Origin: Lachnospiraceae bacterium
GTDB taxonomy: Bacteria; Bacillota; Clostridia; Lachnospirales; Lachnospiraceae
Direction of reading: 5' to 3'
Assembly: GCA_029062895.1 (NCBI GenBank)
Contig: JAIDPF010000061.1
Location: 1-40,787, forward strand
DNA: 40,787 bases
Shown: piece after piece, positions 25,305 to 33,983 of the stretch
Position numbering within the stretch: position 1 is the stretch's first letter
Layout: each line of letters begins with the position of its first letter
Translations under genes and position numbers: made by a program
The notes under the pieces: model-generated
The model's database searches: none
What the model was told of the DNA's origin: nothing
The model's input: the letters and a program-made list of their open reading frames with translations, nothing else

Positions 25305-26228
25305 ATGTGGACTGCAGACCGCTGGAAAGATTATGAGGTTTACGATACATCAAATGGAGAAAAACTCGAACGGTGGGGAGATTATATCTTAGTGCGCCCC
25401 GATCCGCAGGTGATCTGGAATACTCCCCACGATCACTGGGGCTGGAAGAAAAAAAACGGGCATTATCACAGAAGCAGCAAAGGCGGCGGTGAATGGGAAT
25501 TTTTCGGACTGCCGCAGGAATGGGAGATTACATACGAACTTCCTAAGCGGGCAGAGACCGCACCGCTTCGTTTCCACTTAAAGCCATTTGCTTTTAAGCA
25601 CACAGGTCTGTTTCCCGAACAGGCTGTGAATTGGGACTGGTTCTCCCGAATGATCATGGAGCAGATCGAGTTGGGAAAAAAAGAATATAAAGTCCTAAAT
25701 TTATTCGCTTATACAGGAGGCGCTACCATCGCGGCGGCAGCCGCCGGCGCTTTTGTGACCCACGTTGACGCCTCTAAGGGAATGGTCGGCTGGGCAAAAG
25801 AAAACGCCGCGTCCTCCGGCATTGGAGAACACAGCATCCGCTGGCTGGTGGATGACTGCGTCAAATTTGTTGAGCGGGAACTGCGCCGCGGCAACCGGTA
25901 TGACGGAATTATCATGGACCCTCCCTCTTATGGACGGGGTCCTAAGGGAGAGATCTGGAAAATAGAAGACGCCGTCTATCCTTTGATCCAAAAAGCAGCC
26001 CAGCTTCTTTCCGAGGACGCCGGTTTCTTTTTGATCAATTCCTATACCACCGGTCTGCAGCCCGCTGTTCTGACCTACATGCTGGAAACTGCCATTGTAA
26101 AAAACCGCGGCGGGTTCGTGGAATCCTCAGAAATCGGACTTCCTGTCTCCGGCAGCGGTCTGATCCTGCCCTGCGGCGCAAGCGGTCGATGGAGCGCTAG
26201 GAAACAAAATTTTACGACAGAGCCATAA
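25305..26228 (+). CDS. Class I SAM-dependent methyltransferase (RlmI-like fold)
   Basis: This is a predicted methyltransferase of the COG1092 type, related to rRNA cytosine-5 enzymes but without a PUA domain. The 307-residue product has SAM motif I VLNLFAYTGGATIAAAAAGA and the acidic loop HVDASKGMVGWAKENA. The catalytic-region motif is MDPPSYGRGPKGE. The substrate cannot be read from sequence. ATG 25305 has AAGGAG nine bases before it; an open frame extends 44 codons further upstream without support. It converges on and overlaps the next gene by 17 bp. Confidence 0.85.
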   Translation: MWTADRWKDYEVYDTSNGEKLERWGDYILVRPDPQVIWNTPHDHWGWKKKNGHYHRSSKGGGEWEFFGLPQEWEITYELPKRAETAPLRFHLKPFAFKHTGLFPEQAVNWDWFSRMIMEQIELGKKEYKVLNLFAYTGGATIAAAAAGAFVTHVDASKGMVGWAKENAASSGIGEHSIRWLVDDCVKFVERELRRGNRYDGIIMDPPSYGRGPKGEIWKIEDAVYPLIQKAAQLLSEDAGFFLINSYTTGLQPAVLTYMLETAIVKNRGGFVESSEIGLPVSGSGLILPCGASGRWSARKQNFTTEP

Positions 26229-26634
26229 TTACCGCAACGCTACGAACATAGCCGTTCAATAATCTGAGACCCAAACCGATACCAAAAATAAATCCGAATA
26301 TCACCAATACGATAACCAGGCAGAAGCAAATCACCATCCAGAGCAGCACCGCTCTACTGAAATTTGCTTTGCTCGCTTTCGTACTGCTGCTAAATGCCCA
26401 GAACAACAACGGAATAAGATTCACAAAGGGAATGCAAACAAGTAAAAGCGTCCACATCCATTCGCCCATAGACACATCATCCGAAACCACAGGCGGCTGA
26501 TATGCCGGCTGCTGATTCATCGGCGCCATATAAGGATTCTGTACCTGTTCTGCCGGCTGCACATAAGGATTTTGCACCTGTTCAGTCGGCTGCGCACCGG
26601 TATTTTCCTGTTGGGACATATTATTTTGATCCAT
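26212..26634 (-). CDS. Small membrane protein with Gln/Pro-rich N-terminus
   Basis: The function is not recognised. The 140-residue product has a hydrophilic N-terminal half rich in Gln, Asn and Pro with a short repeat (EQVQNPYVQPA, EQVQNPYMAPM). Two membrane segments follow, at about 58-82 and 95-125 (WTLLLVCIPFVNLIPLLFWA and VLLWMVICFCLVIVLVIFGF). This layout, a disordered cytosolic tail plus paired helices, is common among uncharacterised Clostridia proteins. GAGG precedes ATG 26634. Its 3' end overlaps the convergent methyltransferase gene by 17 bp, and no terminator lies between them. Confidence 0.75.
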   Translation of the reverse strand: MDQNNMSQQENTGAQPTEQVQNPYVQPAEQVQNPYMAPMNQQPAYQPPVVSDDVSMGEWMWTLLLVCIPFVNLIPLLFWAFSSSTKASKANFSRAVLLWMVICFCLVIVLVIFGFIFGIGLGLRLLNGYVRSVAVIMALS

Positions 26635-26758
26635 ACTTATCCTCTTTTCTGCACTGTTTTTACGCTATTTTCTCTTTAAACTTCTATCTGTTTCATGATA
26701 CCACAAACAGAACCATCTGAAAAGTTTTATTAAAATACTGTACCACAAAAAATATTTA

Positions 26759-26767
26759 TGATATAAT
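26759..26767 (+). promoter_or_regulatory. Extended -10 promoter of the 130-residue protein gene
   Basis: TGATATAAT, with TATAAT at 26762-26767, lies about 57 bp before the ATG at 26824. No good -35 box is visible. The same nonamer precedes the GT4 gene on the other strand. Confidence 0.5.
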
Positions 26768-26823
26768 GATTCCGTTAAGCGCTCACTGTGTCGAGCCTGC
26801 GAAACAGAAACGAGGTTATTTTT

Positions 26824-27216
26824 ATGAATGTCAATGAACTGGCAGGTACCATCCATCATACACATTATCCAAAGCATGTAGTCTCCCTGCCTCATATGAG
26901 CCAGCGGATCACGGCATCCTCTCAGGAAGCGGAGGTGGAACCCAAAACCAAAGAATTTTCCGCCATTCTCTCCGACTATATATCCGATGCGGAACATGAG
27001 GACAATGAAGAGCTGCTTACCGCGATTAAAGACCTTGCGGACAGTATCGAATCCTTGAAAGCAAAGAACTATGATGAGAGGGAAACCGACGTCATGTCCA
27101 TCCTGACCGATCAGGAAAAGGCAAGGGAATATCTAAGCCATCAATCCGGTAGGCAACTGATAATCGACATGGCGGAGAATTCCATTGCAAGCATTATTTC
27201 CGGCACAACTCTTTGA
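26824..27216 (+). CDS. Hypothetical soluble protein, 130 residues
   Basis: No family is recognised. The product is hydrophilic and acidic, with a His-rich N-terminal segment (GTIHHTHYPKHVVSLPHMSQ) and a helical, charged C-terminal two-thirds (DNEELLTAIKDLADSIESLK). No signal peptide or membrane segment is seen. The ATG at 26824 has CGAGG eight bases upstream; the longer frame from 26788 has no ribosome site. It has its own promoter and is followed by the 18-bp repeat array and terminator, so it is a single-gene unit. Confidence 0.7.
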   Translation: MNVNELAGTIHHTHYPKHVVSLPHMSQRITASSQEAEVEPKTKEFSAILSDYISDAEHEDNEELLTAIKDLADSIESLKAKNYDERETDVMSILTDQEKAREYLSHQSGRQLIIDMAENSIASIISGTTL

Positions 27217-27236
27217 TTCATCCAGCAATGACATTT

Positions 27237-27290
27237 GGCAACGACAATTCCTACGGCAATGACGTTTCTTACGGCAATGACATTTCTTCC
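27237..27290 (+). repeat. 18-bp tandem repeat, three units
   Basis: Units at 27237-27254, 27255-27272 and 27273-27290 share ggcaaYgac-N3-tcYtaC with few changes. In one frame they would encode GNDNSY, GNDVSY, GNDISS within a 36-codon frame starting at ATG 27228. That frame has no ribosome site. The third unit forms one arm of the terminator. Confidence 0.8.
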
Positions 27291-27308
27291 GTCATTGCCC
27301 ATATTTTT
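27273..27308 (+). terminator. Terminator of the 130-residue protein gene
   Basis: GGCAATGAC (27273-27281) pairs with GTCATTGCC (27291-27299), with a nine-base loop, and is followed by CATATTTTTT. The left arm is the third unit of the tandem repeat. Confidence 0.75.
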
Positions 27309-27351
27309 TATATTGATGGCATATCCGGCATCGAATGAATCCCCGGCACTA

Positions 27352-28740
27352 TCAGGTGCAGTGCCGCACTGTCCGAGGAAATGGAATAACGTCCCGGATA
27401 TTTCCCATCCCTGTCACATACATCATCAACCGCTCAAATCCCAATCCAAATCCTGCATGTCTGACAGAACCGTATTTTCTAAGATCCAAGTAAAATTCAT
27501 ATTCCTCCGGCTTCAGTCCCACTTCTTTCATACGCTGCAGCAGCTTATCATAGTCATCTTCCCTCTGACTTCCGCCAATGATCTCGCCGATACCGGGCGC
27601 CAGAAGATCCATCGCCGCAACGGTCTTTCCATCCTCATTCAATTTCATATAAAACGCTTTGATCTCTTTTGGATAGTCCGTCACAAACACCGGTCTGCCG
27701 AAGACTTCTTCCGTCAGATACCGTTCATGCTCCGTCTGCAGATCGCAGCCCCAGCTCACCTGATAGTCAAATTGCTTCTCTGCTTTTTCTAACAGTTCAA
27801 TAGCCTCGGTATAAGTGACATGGGCAAACTCCGAATTTATAATATGCTGCAGCCTTTCAATCAGCCCATGGTCGATAAACTGATCAAAAAATGCCATCTC
27901 CTCCGGCGCATGTTCCAGCAGATAGCCAATCACATATTTTAACATGCTTTCCGCCAGCGCCATATCATCCGACAGGTCGGCAAACGCAATCTCCGGCTCG
28001 ATCATCCAAAACTCCGCCGCATGTCTGGTGGTGTTGGAATTTTCCGCACGGAATGTGGGTCCAAAAGTATAGACATTACGGAAAGCAAACGCATATGTTT
28101 CCACATTCAACTGACCACTCACCGTCAGATTGGCCGACTTTCCAAAGAAATCCTTATCATAGGCGACGCTTCCATCCTCCTGTCTGGGAATCTTATCCAG
28201 ATCCAGCGTCGTTACCTGAAACATTTCTCCTGCGCCCTCGCAGTCGCTTCCGGTGATGATCGGAGTGTGGACATACACAAAATCCCTCTCCTGAAAGAAC
28301 TGATGGATCGCATAGGAAAGAATGGAACGTACACGGAATACCGCCTGAAAAGTATTTGTTCTTGCGCGCAGATGAGGGATTGTCCTCATAAACTCCATGG
28401 AATGACGTTTCTTCTGCAGCGGGTACTCCGGCGCGGACTCTCCCTCCACCACGACCTCGGATGCCTGCAGCTCCAAGGGCTGCTTCGCCTGCGGCGTCAG
28501 AACCACCGTTCCCTTAACGATCACGGCTGCGCCCACATTTAACCGGGATATCCGGTCAAAATTTTCCAGATGATCATCGTATACCACCTGAAGCGTCTCA
28601 AAATACGTTCCGTCGCTGACCACCAGAAACCCAAAGTTCTTAGATGCCCTGACCGAACGCACCCAGCCGCCCACCGACACCTCGCGATCCTTCCAAGACT
28701 CCTTATCCTTAAAAATTGATTTAATATACTGCAATTCCAT
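27352..28740 (-). CDS. asnS: Asparaginyl-tRNA synthetase
   Basis: AsnRS attaches asparagine to tRNA-Asn. The 462-residue class II enzyme has an N-terminal OB anticodon-binding domain ([20 protein letters not shown]) and motif 2 [20 protein letters not shown]. The NPE-type loop and motif 3 [15 protein letters not shown] with RDVIPFPRT are present at the end. ATG 28740 ([15 protein letters not shown]) is chosen over the frame start 27 codons upstream, though the ribosome site AAAGGCG is imperfect. A double hairpin occupies the leader. No T-box sequence is visible, so tRNA sensing is not supported. Confidence 0.97.
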   Translation of the reverse strand: MELQYIKSIFKDKESWKDREVSVGGWVRSVRASKNFGFLVVSDGTYFETLQVVYDDHLENFDRISRLNVGAAVIVKGTVVLTPQAKQPLELQASEVVVEGESAPEYPLQKKRHSMEFMRTIPHLRARTNTFQAVFRVRSILSYAIHQFFQERDFVYVHTPIITGSDCEGAGEMFQVTTLDLDKIPRQEDGSVAYDKDFFGKSANLTVSGQLNVETYAFAFRNVYTFGPTFRAENSNTTRHAAEFWMIEPEIAFADLSDDMALAESMLKYVIGYLLEHAPEEMAFFDQFIDHGLIERLQHIINSEFAHVTYTEAIELLEKAEKQFDYQVSWGCDLQTEHERYLTEEVFGRPVFVTDYPKEIKAFYMKLNEDGKTVAAMDLLAPGIGEIIGGSQREDDYDKLLQRMKEVGLKPEEYEFYLDLRKYGSVRHAGFGLGFERLMMYVTGMGNIRDVIPFPRTVRHCT

Positions 28741-28767
28741 ATTAATAACCACGCCTTTCCGTAACCT

Positions 28768-28823
28768 GCGAATTTGAGCCGCAGGCACAAATTCGCGATT
28801 GAAAAATCTTTGATTTTTCAATC
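28768..28823 (-). repeat. Double hairpin in the asnS leader
   Basis: A perfect 12-bp stem, GATTGAAAAATC/GATTTTTCAATC (28797-28823, loop TTT), is followed by GCGAATTTG/CAAATTCGC (28768-28776 with 28788-28796). The arrangement matches the rplC leader element at 22600-22656. Confidence 0.7.
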
Positions 28824-28838
28824 TAATCCCCTATTTTC

Positions 28839-29561
28839 TTAATGTTTCTCCCGCTTATGCTTCATCTGCATCACAAATCCGATCACAGAGAATACTGCCA
28901 ACATCACAGACGAAATGATTGGATCTAACGCAATAAACTGTTCCACCAGAAGATTCAGCAGCATACCGCCAAAAACTGACGTCAAAATGATGATCACATA
29001 ATCGCCAAACACCAGCGCAAGAATACCACAGATCAGACCTGCGGCTCCAGCCCAAAGGACGCCCTGCTTTAACAGCGACATGATCTGCTCCAGCCCTTCG
29101 CTCCACCGTTCCGGCTGAATGCCTGCCTCCAACAGCATAATATCCAATAAATTCGTATCCGCTCCCGCTTTCATTCCCAGCAGGACTGTCTGAAAGAAAT
29201 TGCCGAAGGTAAATACATGCTCCACGCCGCTCACCTGCTCCAGCAGCTCCTTTCCCAACGCCATCGCCTGACGCCAGAAAAAAGAAAATACCACCAAAAA
29301 AGCGCTGATGGATGCACTAAAATACATTCCCACTTTATAATAATGGAATCCTAAAAATCCTGTAATCAGCCCCACTGCCAAAGCAATGACCACAAGCATC
29401 GTTCCTTCCACGGAAAATTTCGTACAAACCTGTAACGCCAAAAAATAACCGATCCAGCCGCATAACAAAAACTGTACCAGTTTATATAGACTAAACCCTC
29501 GAAAACAAATGAGGCCGCCTACAGCCAACATCACCAGATAACTCATCCATACCGAATTCAT
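28839..29561 (-). CDS. Multi-pass membrane protein, unknown function
   Basis: The 240-residue product has about seven hydrophobic segments, for example MLAVGGLICFRGFSLYKLVQ, TMLVVIALAVGLITGFLGFH and the last SSVMLAVFSVIGFVMQM. A polar loop (about 105-160) carries GADTNLLDIMLLEAGIQPER, and the end is His/Lys rich. The layout resembles TM7S3/TM198-like or DUF4203 proteins, but this is only an impression. It lies 52 bp downstream of the YczE-like gene and 98 bp upstream of asnS on the same strand, so the three may be co-transcribed. Confidence 0.72.
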   Translation of the reverse strand: MNSVWMSYLVMLAVGGLICFRGFSLYKLVQFLLCGWIGYFLALQVCTKFSVEGTMLVVIALAVGLITGFLGFHYYKVGMYFSASISAFLVVFSFFWRQAMALGKELLEQVSGVEHVFTFGNFFQTVLLGMKAGADTNLLDIMLLEAGIQPERWSEGLEQIMSLLKQGVLWAGAAGLICGILALVFGDYVIIILTSVFGGMLLNLLVEQFIALDPIISSVMLAVFSVIGFVMQMKHKREKH

Positions 29562-29613
29562 GTCTTATCCCTGCGGACAAATGTCCGCTCTCCCCAATTT
29601 CTTTATTATATTC

Positions 29614-30273
29614 TCAGCGTGAGAAGAAATTCTTTGCCAACCAGTTTCTGAAAAATGTTACCAAAGGACCCGTAAAAAATGCCGTGATCACCGTCGCCAC
29701 GCCCACGACGCTTCCCGCCACGAATCCAACTATCACACAGATCAGATCCGTACCGATTCTGGTCCATTTGTATTGCAGTTTTCCATGAGTCGCCTGCTCT
29801 ATGACCTGCCCCAGCGCATCATACGGCGCTATCCCGATATCGCACTGCATATAAAGTCCCGCGCCAAATCCCAGCAATACAACCGCCACCAACATTAATA
29901 CTATCCTGATGACCAGATGCTCATCCATGCTTTCTGTAGAAATGTTAAAATGTCCCAGTATCCAAAGCAGAAAATCCGCCGTATAACCGCAGCCTGCCAT
30001 ATTAACAAGCGTTCCCAGTCCGATCGCCTTACGCATCGCCAGTATCATCACAATAAACAGCACCAGATTGACCAGAAGCTGACAGGTACCATAGCTGATA
30101 GGCAGATGGGAACTAATCCCAAGATTCATACAGGAAAAAGGATCTGTCCCGAAATTCGCAATCCGCATCAGTCCCACGGATATTCCGATAAACGCAACGC
30201 CAAGGCACATGCTGACGATAACCGCAGGACGATATTTCCCCTTTTCTTTTGTATTTTCTGCTTTCCTGTCCAT
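29614..30273 (-). CDS. YczE/YitT-like integral membrane protein
   Basis: The 219-residue product has about six membrane segments and the motif IANFGTDPFSCMNLGIS after the first, with the related IGIAPYDALGQVIE in the second half. This internal repeat of a G-x-x-P-hydrophobic-D pattern is typical of the YczE/YyaS/YitT group. Members are poorly characterised. GGGAGAG precedes the ATG. The upstream 150-bp gap to the toxin gene has no clear promoter or terminator. Confidence 0.75.
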   Translation of the reverse strand: MDRKAENTKEKGKYRPAVIVSMCLGVAFIGISVGLMRIANFGTDPFSCMNLGISSHLPISYGTCQLLVNLVLFIVMILAMRKAIGLGTLVNMAGCGYTADFLLWILGHFNISTESMDEHLVIRIVLMLVAVVLLGFGAGLYMQCDIGIAPYDALGQVIEQATHGKLQYKWTRIGTDLICVIVGFVAGSVVGVATVITAFFTGPLVTFFRNWLAKNFFSR

Positions 30274-30426
30274 CTGTCTCTCCCGGAATATCTTAACTCT
30301 ATCTTATCTATAAAAATATGTCTTTACACAAAGAATTTTCGTCCCATTTATTGTAGCAAGGATAGGACGGATTGTCCATATCCAAAACAATCAGTTAACA
30401 TAGATACAACCGTTAGTTAACAGAGT

Positions 30427-30723
30427 TTACATATTCCTCATATACTGCTTCAGTTGGTCATAAAAGTTTTCTCTTGTTCCGGCCATGATTACAACCACCA
30501 CCGCATTCTCCAAAAATTCTACTGTATATGCAAGTTCATAATTTGTCTTGTTATAATAAATATCATACCCATACACGCCCGACAAATCTCCCGTCTTGGC
30601 ATCACCAACTGTATAATCTTCCCGGATTTTATCAATTGCCTCCTGATATAGCCTTTTCAGCTTTTTATCTTTCAGTTTCTTTATGAATTTTGCTGCAGGC
30701 GGGAGAAAACGAATCTCTGTCAC
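30427..30723 (-). CDS. RelE/ParE-family toxin
   Basis: This is a predicted type II toxin of the RelE/ParE fold. RelE members cut mRNA at the ribosome and ParE members poison gyrase. The 98-residue product has an N-terminal helical hairpin FLPPAAKFIKKLKDKKLKRL, then LSGVYGYDIYYNKTNYELAY and a C-terminal ENAVVVVIMAGTRENFYDQL, the family pattern. Which target is used cannot be told. It overlaps the antitoxin gene by four bases (ATGA), the classic coupled layout. Confidence 0.85.
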   Translation of the reverse strand: MTEIRFLPPAAKFIKKLKDKKLKRLYQEAIDKIREDYTVGDAKTGDLSGVYGYDIYYNKTNYELAYTVEFLENAVVVVIMAGTRENFYDQLKQYMRNM

Positions 30724-31100
30724 TTCTTCTCCTCCCCGCCAAAAACATCATCATAAGATTCATATTCGGATTCTGAAGCAGCAACTCTCTCTGCTTCCCC
30801 AATCATTTCCTCCACAGCCGGACGAACCTGACTTTGTGCCTGCTTAAACTGCTGAAGCAGCTCATTGCCACTATATCCCTGTCCAATCAGATCCGCCAGT
30901 ATCTGTTCTGCAAATTCCCCACCTGTATTTGTTTTCGCAGGACGGATAACCAGTTCATTCCCCCTTACCATACATTCTGCTTCCGTATCAAATCCCAACA
31001 TAGTAAAAAATTTCTGAGGAATGGTTATCTGTCGTTTTGCAGAGATACTCACTTTTTTCATTTCCATAGGAACACTACCTTTCGTCATAGTCGTTGGCAT
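30720..31100 (-). CDS. AbrB/MazE-type antitoxin
   Basis: This is the predicted antitoxin and autorepressor of the adjacent toxin. The 126-residue product has an N-terminal swapped-hairpin DNA-binding domain, KKVSISAKRQITIPQKFFTM then CMVRGNELVIRPAKT. An acidic C-terminal tail (IGEAERVAASESEYESYDDV) would bind the toxin. ATG 31100 has AAGGAGG eight bases upstream. A strong promoter and a dyad lie upstream, consistent with autoregulation. Pairing an AbrB-type antitoxin with a RelE-type toxin is known but less common than MazE-MazF. Confidence 0.85.
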   Translation of the reverse strand: MPTTMTKGSVPMEMKKVSISAKRQITIPQKFFTMLGFDTEAECMVRGNELVIRPAKTNTGGEFAEQILADLIGQGYSGNELLQQFKQAQSQVRPAVEEMIGEAERVAASESEYESYDDVFGGEEKK

Positions 31101-31128
31101 ATCTATGTCCTCCTTATCATATGCAAGT

Positions 31129-31156
31129 CAAAGAAAAAATATTCTTGGTTTCTTTG
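31129..31156 (-). promoter_or_regulatory. Candidate operator of the toxin-antitoxin pair
   Basis: The dyad CAAAGAAA (31129-31136) and TTTCTTTG (31149-31156), separated by 12 bp, sits between the -10 box and the antitoxin ribosome site. It is a plausible binding site for the AbrB-type antitoxin, inferred from position only. Confidence 0.4.
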
Positions 31157-31167
31157 TTTCTCGGATC

Positions 31168-31196
31168 ATTGTATTTGTTTTTTTTGTTTATGTCAA
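31168..31196 (-). promoter_or_regulatory. Promoter of the toxin-antitoxin operon
   Basis: The minus strand reads TTGACA (31191-31196), 17 bp of A-rich spacer, TACAAT (31168-31173). It lies just beyond the znuB stop, so the pair is separately transcribed. Confidence 0.8.
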
Positions 31197-31210
31197 GTTC
31201 CACAGCCGGA

Positions 31211-32059
31211 TCATGTCCTGTGCAGGAAATATCCCAGCAGATAATGTACAAAGAAAACCGCAATATCCACCGCCACGATGGTGGCGCCGACAGGCGAAGA
31301 ACCCAGAATCGACAGAATGATCCCGCTGAATGCGCATACGACAGAAAGAACTGCAGAATAGATGATTACGCCTTTGAAATTGTCCAGAATACGCATGGCT
31401 GACAGCGCAGGAAAGATGATCAGCGCAGAGATCAGCAGCGAGCCTACCAGACTCATCGCCATGACGATCACCACCGCCGTAATCACCGCCAGCAGCAGAT
31501 TATAAACGCCGGTATTGATTCCCGTCGCCCTTGCAAAATTCTCATCGAAGGTAACCGCAAAGATCCTGTTATAGAAAAGACAATATACTCCTATCACCAC
31601 TACCGAAAGCGCCACGCACATCCACACCTCTTTTTCTGTCAGGCTCAGAATCGCCGTAGAACCAAACAACGTGCTGCATACGTCTCCGGATACATTGGCA
31701 GAAGTAGAAAATTTATGCAGAACAAGATAGCCCACCGCAAGGGAACCCACAGACAGCATGGCGACCGCCGCGTCTCCCTTAATCTTTGTATTTTGTCCGG
31801 TTCGCAGCAGGAGGATCGCCGCAATGATGGTAACCGGCATGATAAAGGTCGTCTGATCAGCCAGTTTTAACGCGGAAGCAACCGCCATCGCGCCAAATGC
31901 CACATGGGAAAGTCCGTCCCCAATAAAAGAAAACCGCTTTAACACCAGAATCACACCAAGCATCGAAGAACACAATGCAATCAGTGTTCCCACGATCAAA
32001 ACATAGCGCACAAACGGGTATGACAGATATAATTGTAACTGTGTTATCATGTCCCTCAT
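31211..32059 (-). CDS. znuB: Zinc/manganese-type ABC importer permease
   Basis: This is the membrane subunit of a cluster 9 metal ABC importer. The 282-residue product has about eight membrane segments. It contains ALCSSMLGVILVLKRFSFIG, GDGLSHVAFGAMAVA and MAMSLVGSLLISALIIFPAL with PVGATIVAVDIAVFF, characteristic of ZnuB/MntB permeases. The start overlaps the znuC stop by four bases. Metal choice is taken from the adjacent regulator and binding protein. No terminator is visible before the toxin-antitoxin promoter. Confidence 0.9.
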   Translation of the reverse strand: MRDMITQLQLYLSYPFVRYVLIVGTLIALCSSMLGVILVLKRFSFIGDGLSHVAFGAMAVASALKLADQTTFIMPVTIIAAILLLRTGQNTKIKGDAAVAMLSVGSLAVGYLVLHKFSTSANVSGDVCSTLFGSTAILSLTEKEVWMCVALSVVVIGVYCLFYNRIFAVTFDENFARATGINTGVYNLLLAVITAVVIVMAMSLVGSLLISALIIFPALSAMRILDNFKGVIIYSAVLSVVCAFSGIILSILGSSPVGATIVAVDIAVFFVHYLLGYFLHRT

Positions 32060-32811
32060 AATGAAATATCCATACCTTTCTTTCCGTCCGCCGGATCGTC
32101 GCCGGTTTCATGCAGAGTTGTTGTATGCATCGCATTTCCATTCATATTTTGAAGATATTCTTCCTGCGTCCCATAGAACGAATTTTCCTTGTCAATATAA
32201 AGGATATGGGAAGCCTGCCTGACTGCCGTGCGGATATCATGGGAAACCATAATGATCGCAATCCCTTCCTGATTCAAACTTTTCAACAGTTCGTAAAATT
32301 CCTCAGCCGCCTTAGGATCCAGCCCTGTCACCGGTTCGTCTAAAAGCAGCAGCTTAGAAGTCGCGCATAATGCCCTTGCCAGCAGCACCCTCTGCTGCTG
32401 ACCGCCGGAAAGATTGCGGTAACACCGGGTCCTAAACTCCTTCATACCCATGCGCTCCAGATTCTTTAAAGCAAGTTCCTTTTCCGCCTTTCCGTACCAC
32501 GGACGTCTGCCGCACTTCGTAAGCGTACCGGATAAAACGATCTCCCATACCGACGCTGGAAAATCCCTCTGTACCACCGTCTGCTGCGGAAGATATCCAA
32601 TCTCCTGCGGCGAAATACCGTCCTCCATCATCAACTCTCCGGAAATCGGTCTGATCAAATGGAGCAGCGTCTTGATCAATGTACTTTTACCGGCTCCGTT
32701 TTCCCCCACAACGCAAAGATAATCCCCCTGATCCACTACAAAGCTGATATGTTCCGCAACAATGCCGTCCTGATATCCTAATGTCAGATCCTTGCATGTG
32801 ATATATGCCAT
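32056..32811 (-). CDS. znuC: Zinc-type ABC importer ATPase
   Basis: This is the ATPase that drives the importer. The 251-residue product has Walker A GENGAGKST, Q-loop YLPQQTVVQRDFP and signature LSGGQQQRVLLARAL. Walker B is LLLLDEPVTGLD and the H-loop IIMVSHDIRTAV. Its end is His-rich (NAMHTTTLHETGDD). ATG 32811 (MAYITCKDLTLGYQ) follows AAAGG; the longer frame overlapping znuA has no support. It lies 46 bp after znuA. Confidence 0.92.
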   Translation of the reverse strand: MAYITCKDLTLGYQDGIVAEHISFVVDQGDYLCVVGENGAGKSTLIKTLLHLIRPISGELMMEDGISPQEIGYLPQQTVVQRDFPASVWEIVLSGTLTKCGRRPWYGKAEKELALKNLERMGMKEFRTRCYRNLSGGQQQRVLLARALCATSKLLLLDEPVTGLDPKAAEEFYELLKSLNQEGIAIIMVSHDIRTAVRQASHILYIDKENSFYGTQEEYLQNMNGNAMHTTTLHETGDDPADGKKGMDISL

Positions 32812-32857
32812 AATCTCTGCCTTTCTTTTCAATCCTATTTCCCTTTGACTAGATTCA

Positions 32858-33925
32858 TTATTTATAATCAAGCGCTTTCCGTAGCACCGCAAGATTCTCC
32901 TGCATGACAGACAGGTAGGTCACACCCTGCCCGATATCCGCAGCGGTCACAGACTGCATGGAATTTAACGCAAGGATCTCCTGATCTTTGTCTACCGTAT
33001 TGGCAATGATCGTTTCCGCCATCCTCCGGTCCCCGTTTTCCATAACCAACACTGCCGGAAGATCATATTCCTCCAGCCTGCCGGCAAGAAAGATCACTGT
33101 CTCAAAGCTTGCCTCCGTTTCCGTACTGCAGCCTGGAAATGCCGCGTCATATTCCAGTCCATAATCTTTCATCAAGTAAAGAAAGGGAAATCTGTCCGCA
33201 AACAACACCCTGTTTAATGGCGCTTCTGACACCATCGCCTCATACTGTCCATCCAGACTTTCTAATTCCGCAAGATATCTCTCCGCATTATCCGCCATTG
33301 TCTGATTGTCATTCTGATCCGGATCTGTATCCATCACAGCGGTTGCTATTGTCTGGACACAGACGGACGCGTTTCTCACGGACAACCAGATATGCTCGTC
33401 ATATTCCGCTTCGTCAGTATGACCTTCTTCTCCGGCATCCACTTCTCCATAGGCATGTCCGCCAAGGTTCCCCTGCATCCCTTCTATCGGCTCTTCCTCC
33501 CTCAGAAAGGAGTTCAATATCTCCATCATGTTAAGATACTGCTGCCTCTCCCTTCGCTCTGCCGGAATGGCTGCCAGCACGTCTTCCATCCACAGATCCG
33601 ATTCACCGCCCACATAAACGATGATATCTGATTCGGAAATACGGAGGATATCCTCCGCAGTGGGCTGATAATTATGCGGGTCCGTACCCTGATCCATCAG
33701 CAGCGATACCTCCATGGAATCTTCACATCCCTCTGTGACCTGACGTGTCCAGTCGTAAAGTGGAAACGACGTACACAGAATCTGTATCTTTCCGCCTTCC
33801 TCAGTCGCCGGACCGCCTCCTGACGCGCATCCGGAAAATAATATCACAAGCATCATCATTGTGCAGACAATTCCGATTCTGCAAGTTTTATCATTATCAT
33901 ATCTGTTATCGCATCTATAATTCAT
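32858..33925 (-). CDS. znuA: Zinc-type substrate-binding lipoprotein
   Basis: This is the extracellular metal-binding lipoprotein of the importer. The 355-residue product has a lipobox signal (MMMLVILFSGCASGGG) with Cys as lipid anchor. Metal ligands are visible at GTDPHNYQPTAEDI and YDEHIWLSVRNA, and an acidic His-containing loop (GGHAYGEVDAGEEGHTDEAE) is present. The third canonical His position reads FADRFPFLYLMKDYGL, with Asp in place of His, as in a known subgroup. ATG 33925 has AAGGA upstream and is preferred to the one nine codons earlier. Confidence 0.9.
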   Translation of the reverse strand: MNYRCDNRYDNDKTCRIGIVCTMMMLVILFSGCASGGGPATEEGGKIQILCTSFPLYDWTRQVTEGCEDSMEVSLLMDQGTDPHNYQPTAEDILRISESDIIVYVGGESDLWMEDVLAAIPAERRERQQYLNMMEILNSFLREEEPIEGMQGNLGGHAYGEVDAGEEGHTDEAEYDEHIWLSVRNASVCVQTIATAVMDTDPDQNDNQTMADNAERYLAELESLDGQYEAMVSEAPLNRVLFADRFPFLYLMKDYGLEYDAAFPGCSTETEASFETVIFLAGRLEEYDLPAVLVMENGDRRMAETIIANTVDKDQEILALNSMQSVTAADIGQGVTYLSVMQENLAVLRKALDYK

Positions 33926-33983
33926 TTTCTTGTTCCTTATAACAAAATTCATTTTTCAAATTTCATATAAGAGCGTACCGACG

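Noticed and set aside
28741-28838. T-box riboswitch upstream of asnS
   Set aside because: The leader is under 100 nt and no AGGGTGG-type T-box sequence or specifier loop is visible. Only two simple stems are seen.
30274-30426. Terminator after the toxin gene
   Set aside because: A GTTAAC...GTTAAC inverted repeat is present but too short and without a T-run. I see no convincing terminator.
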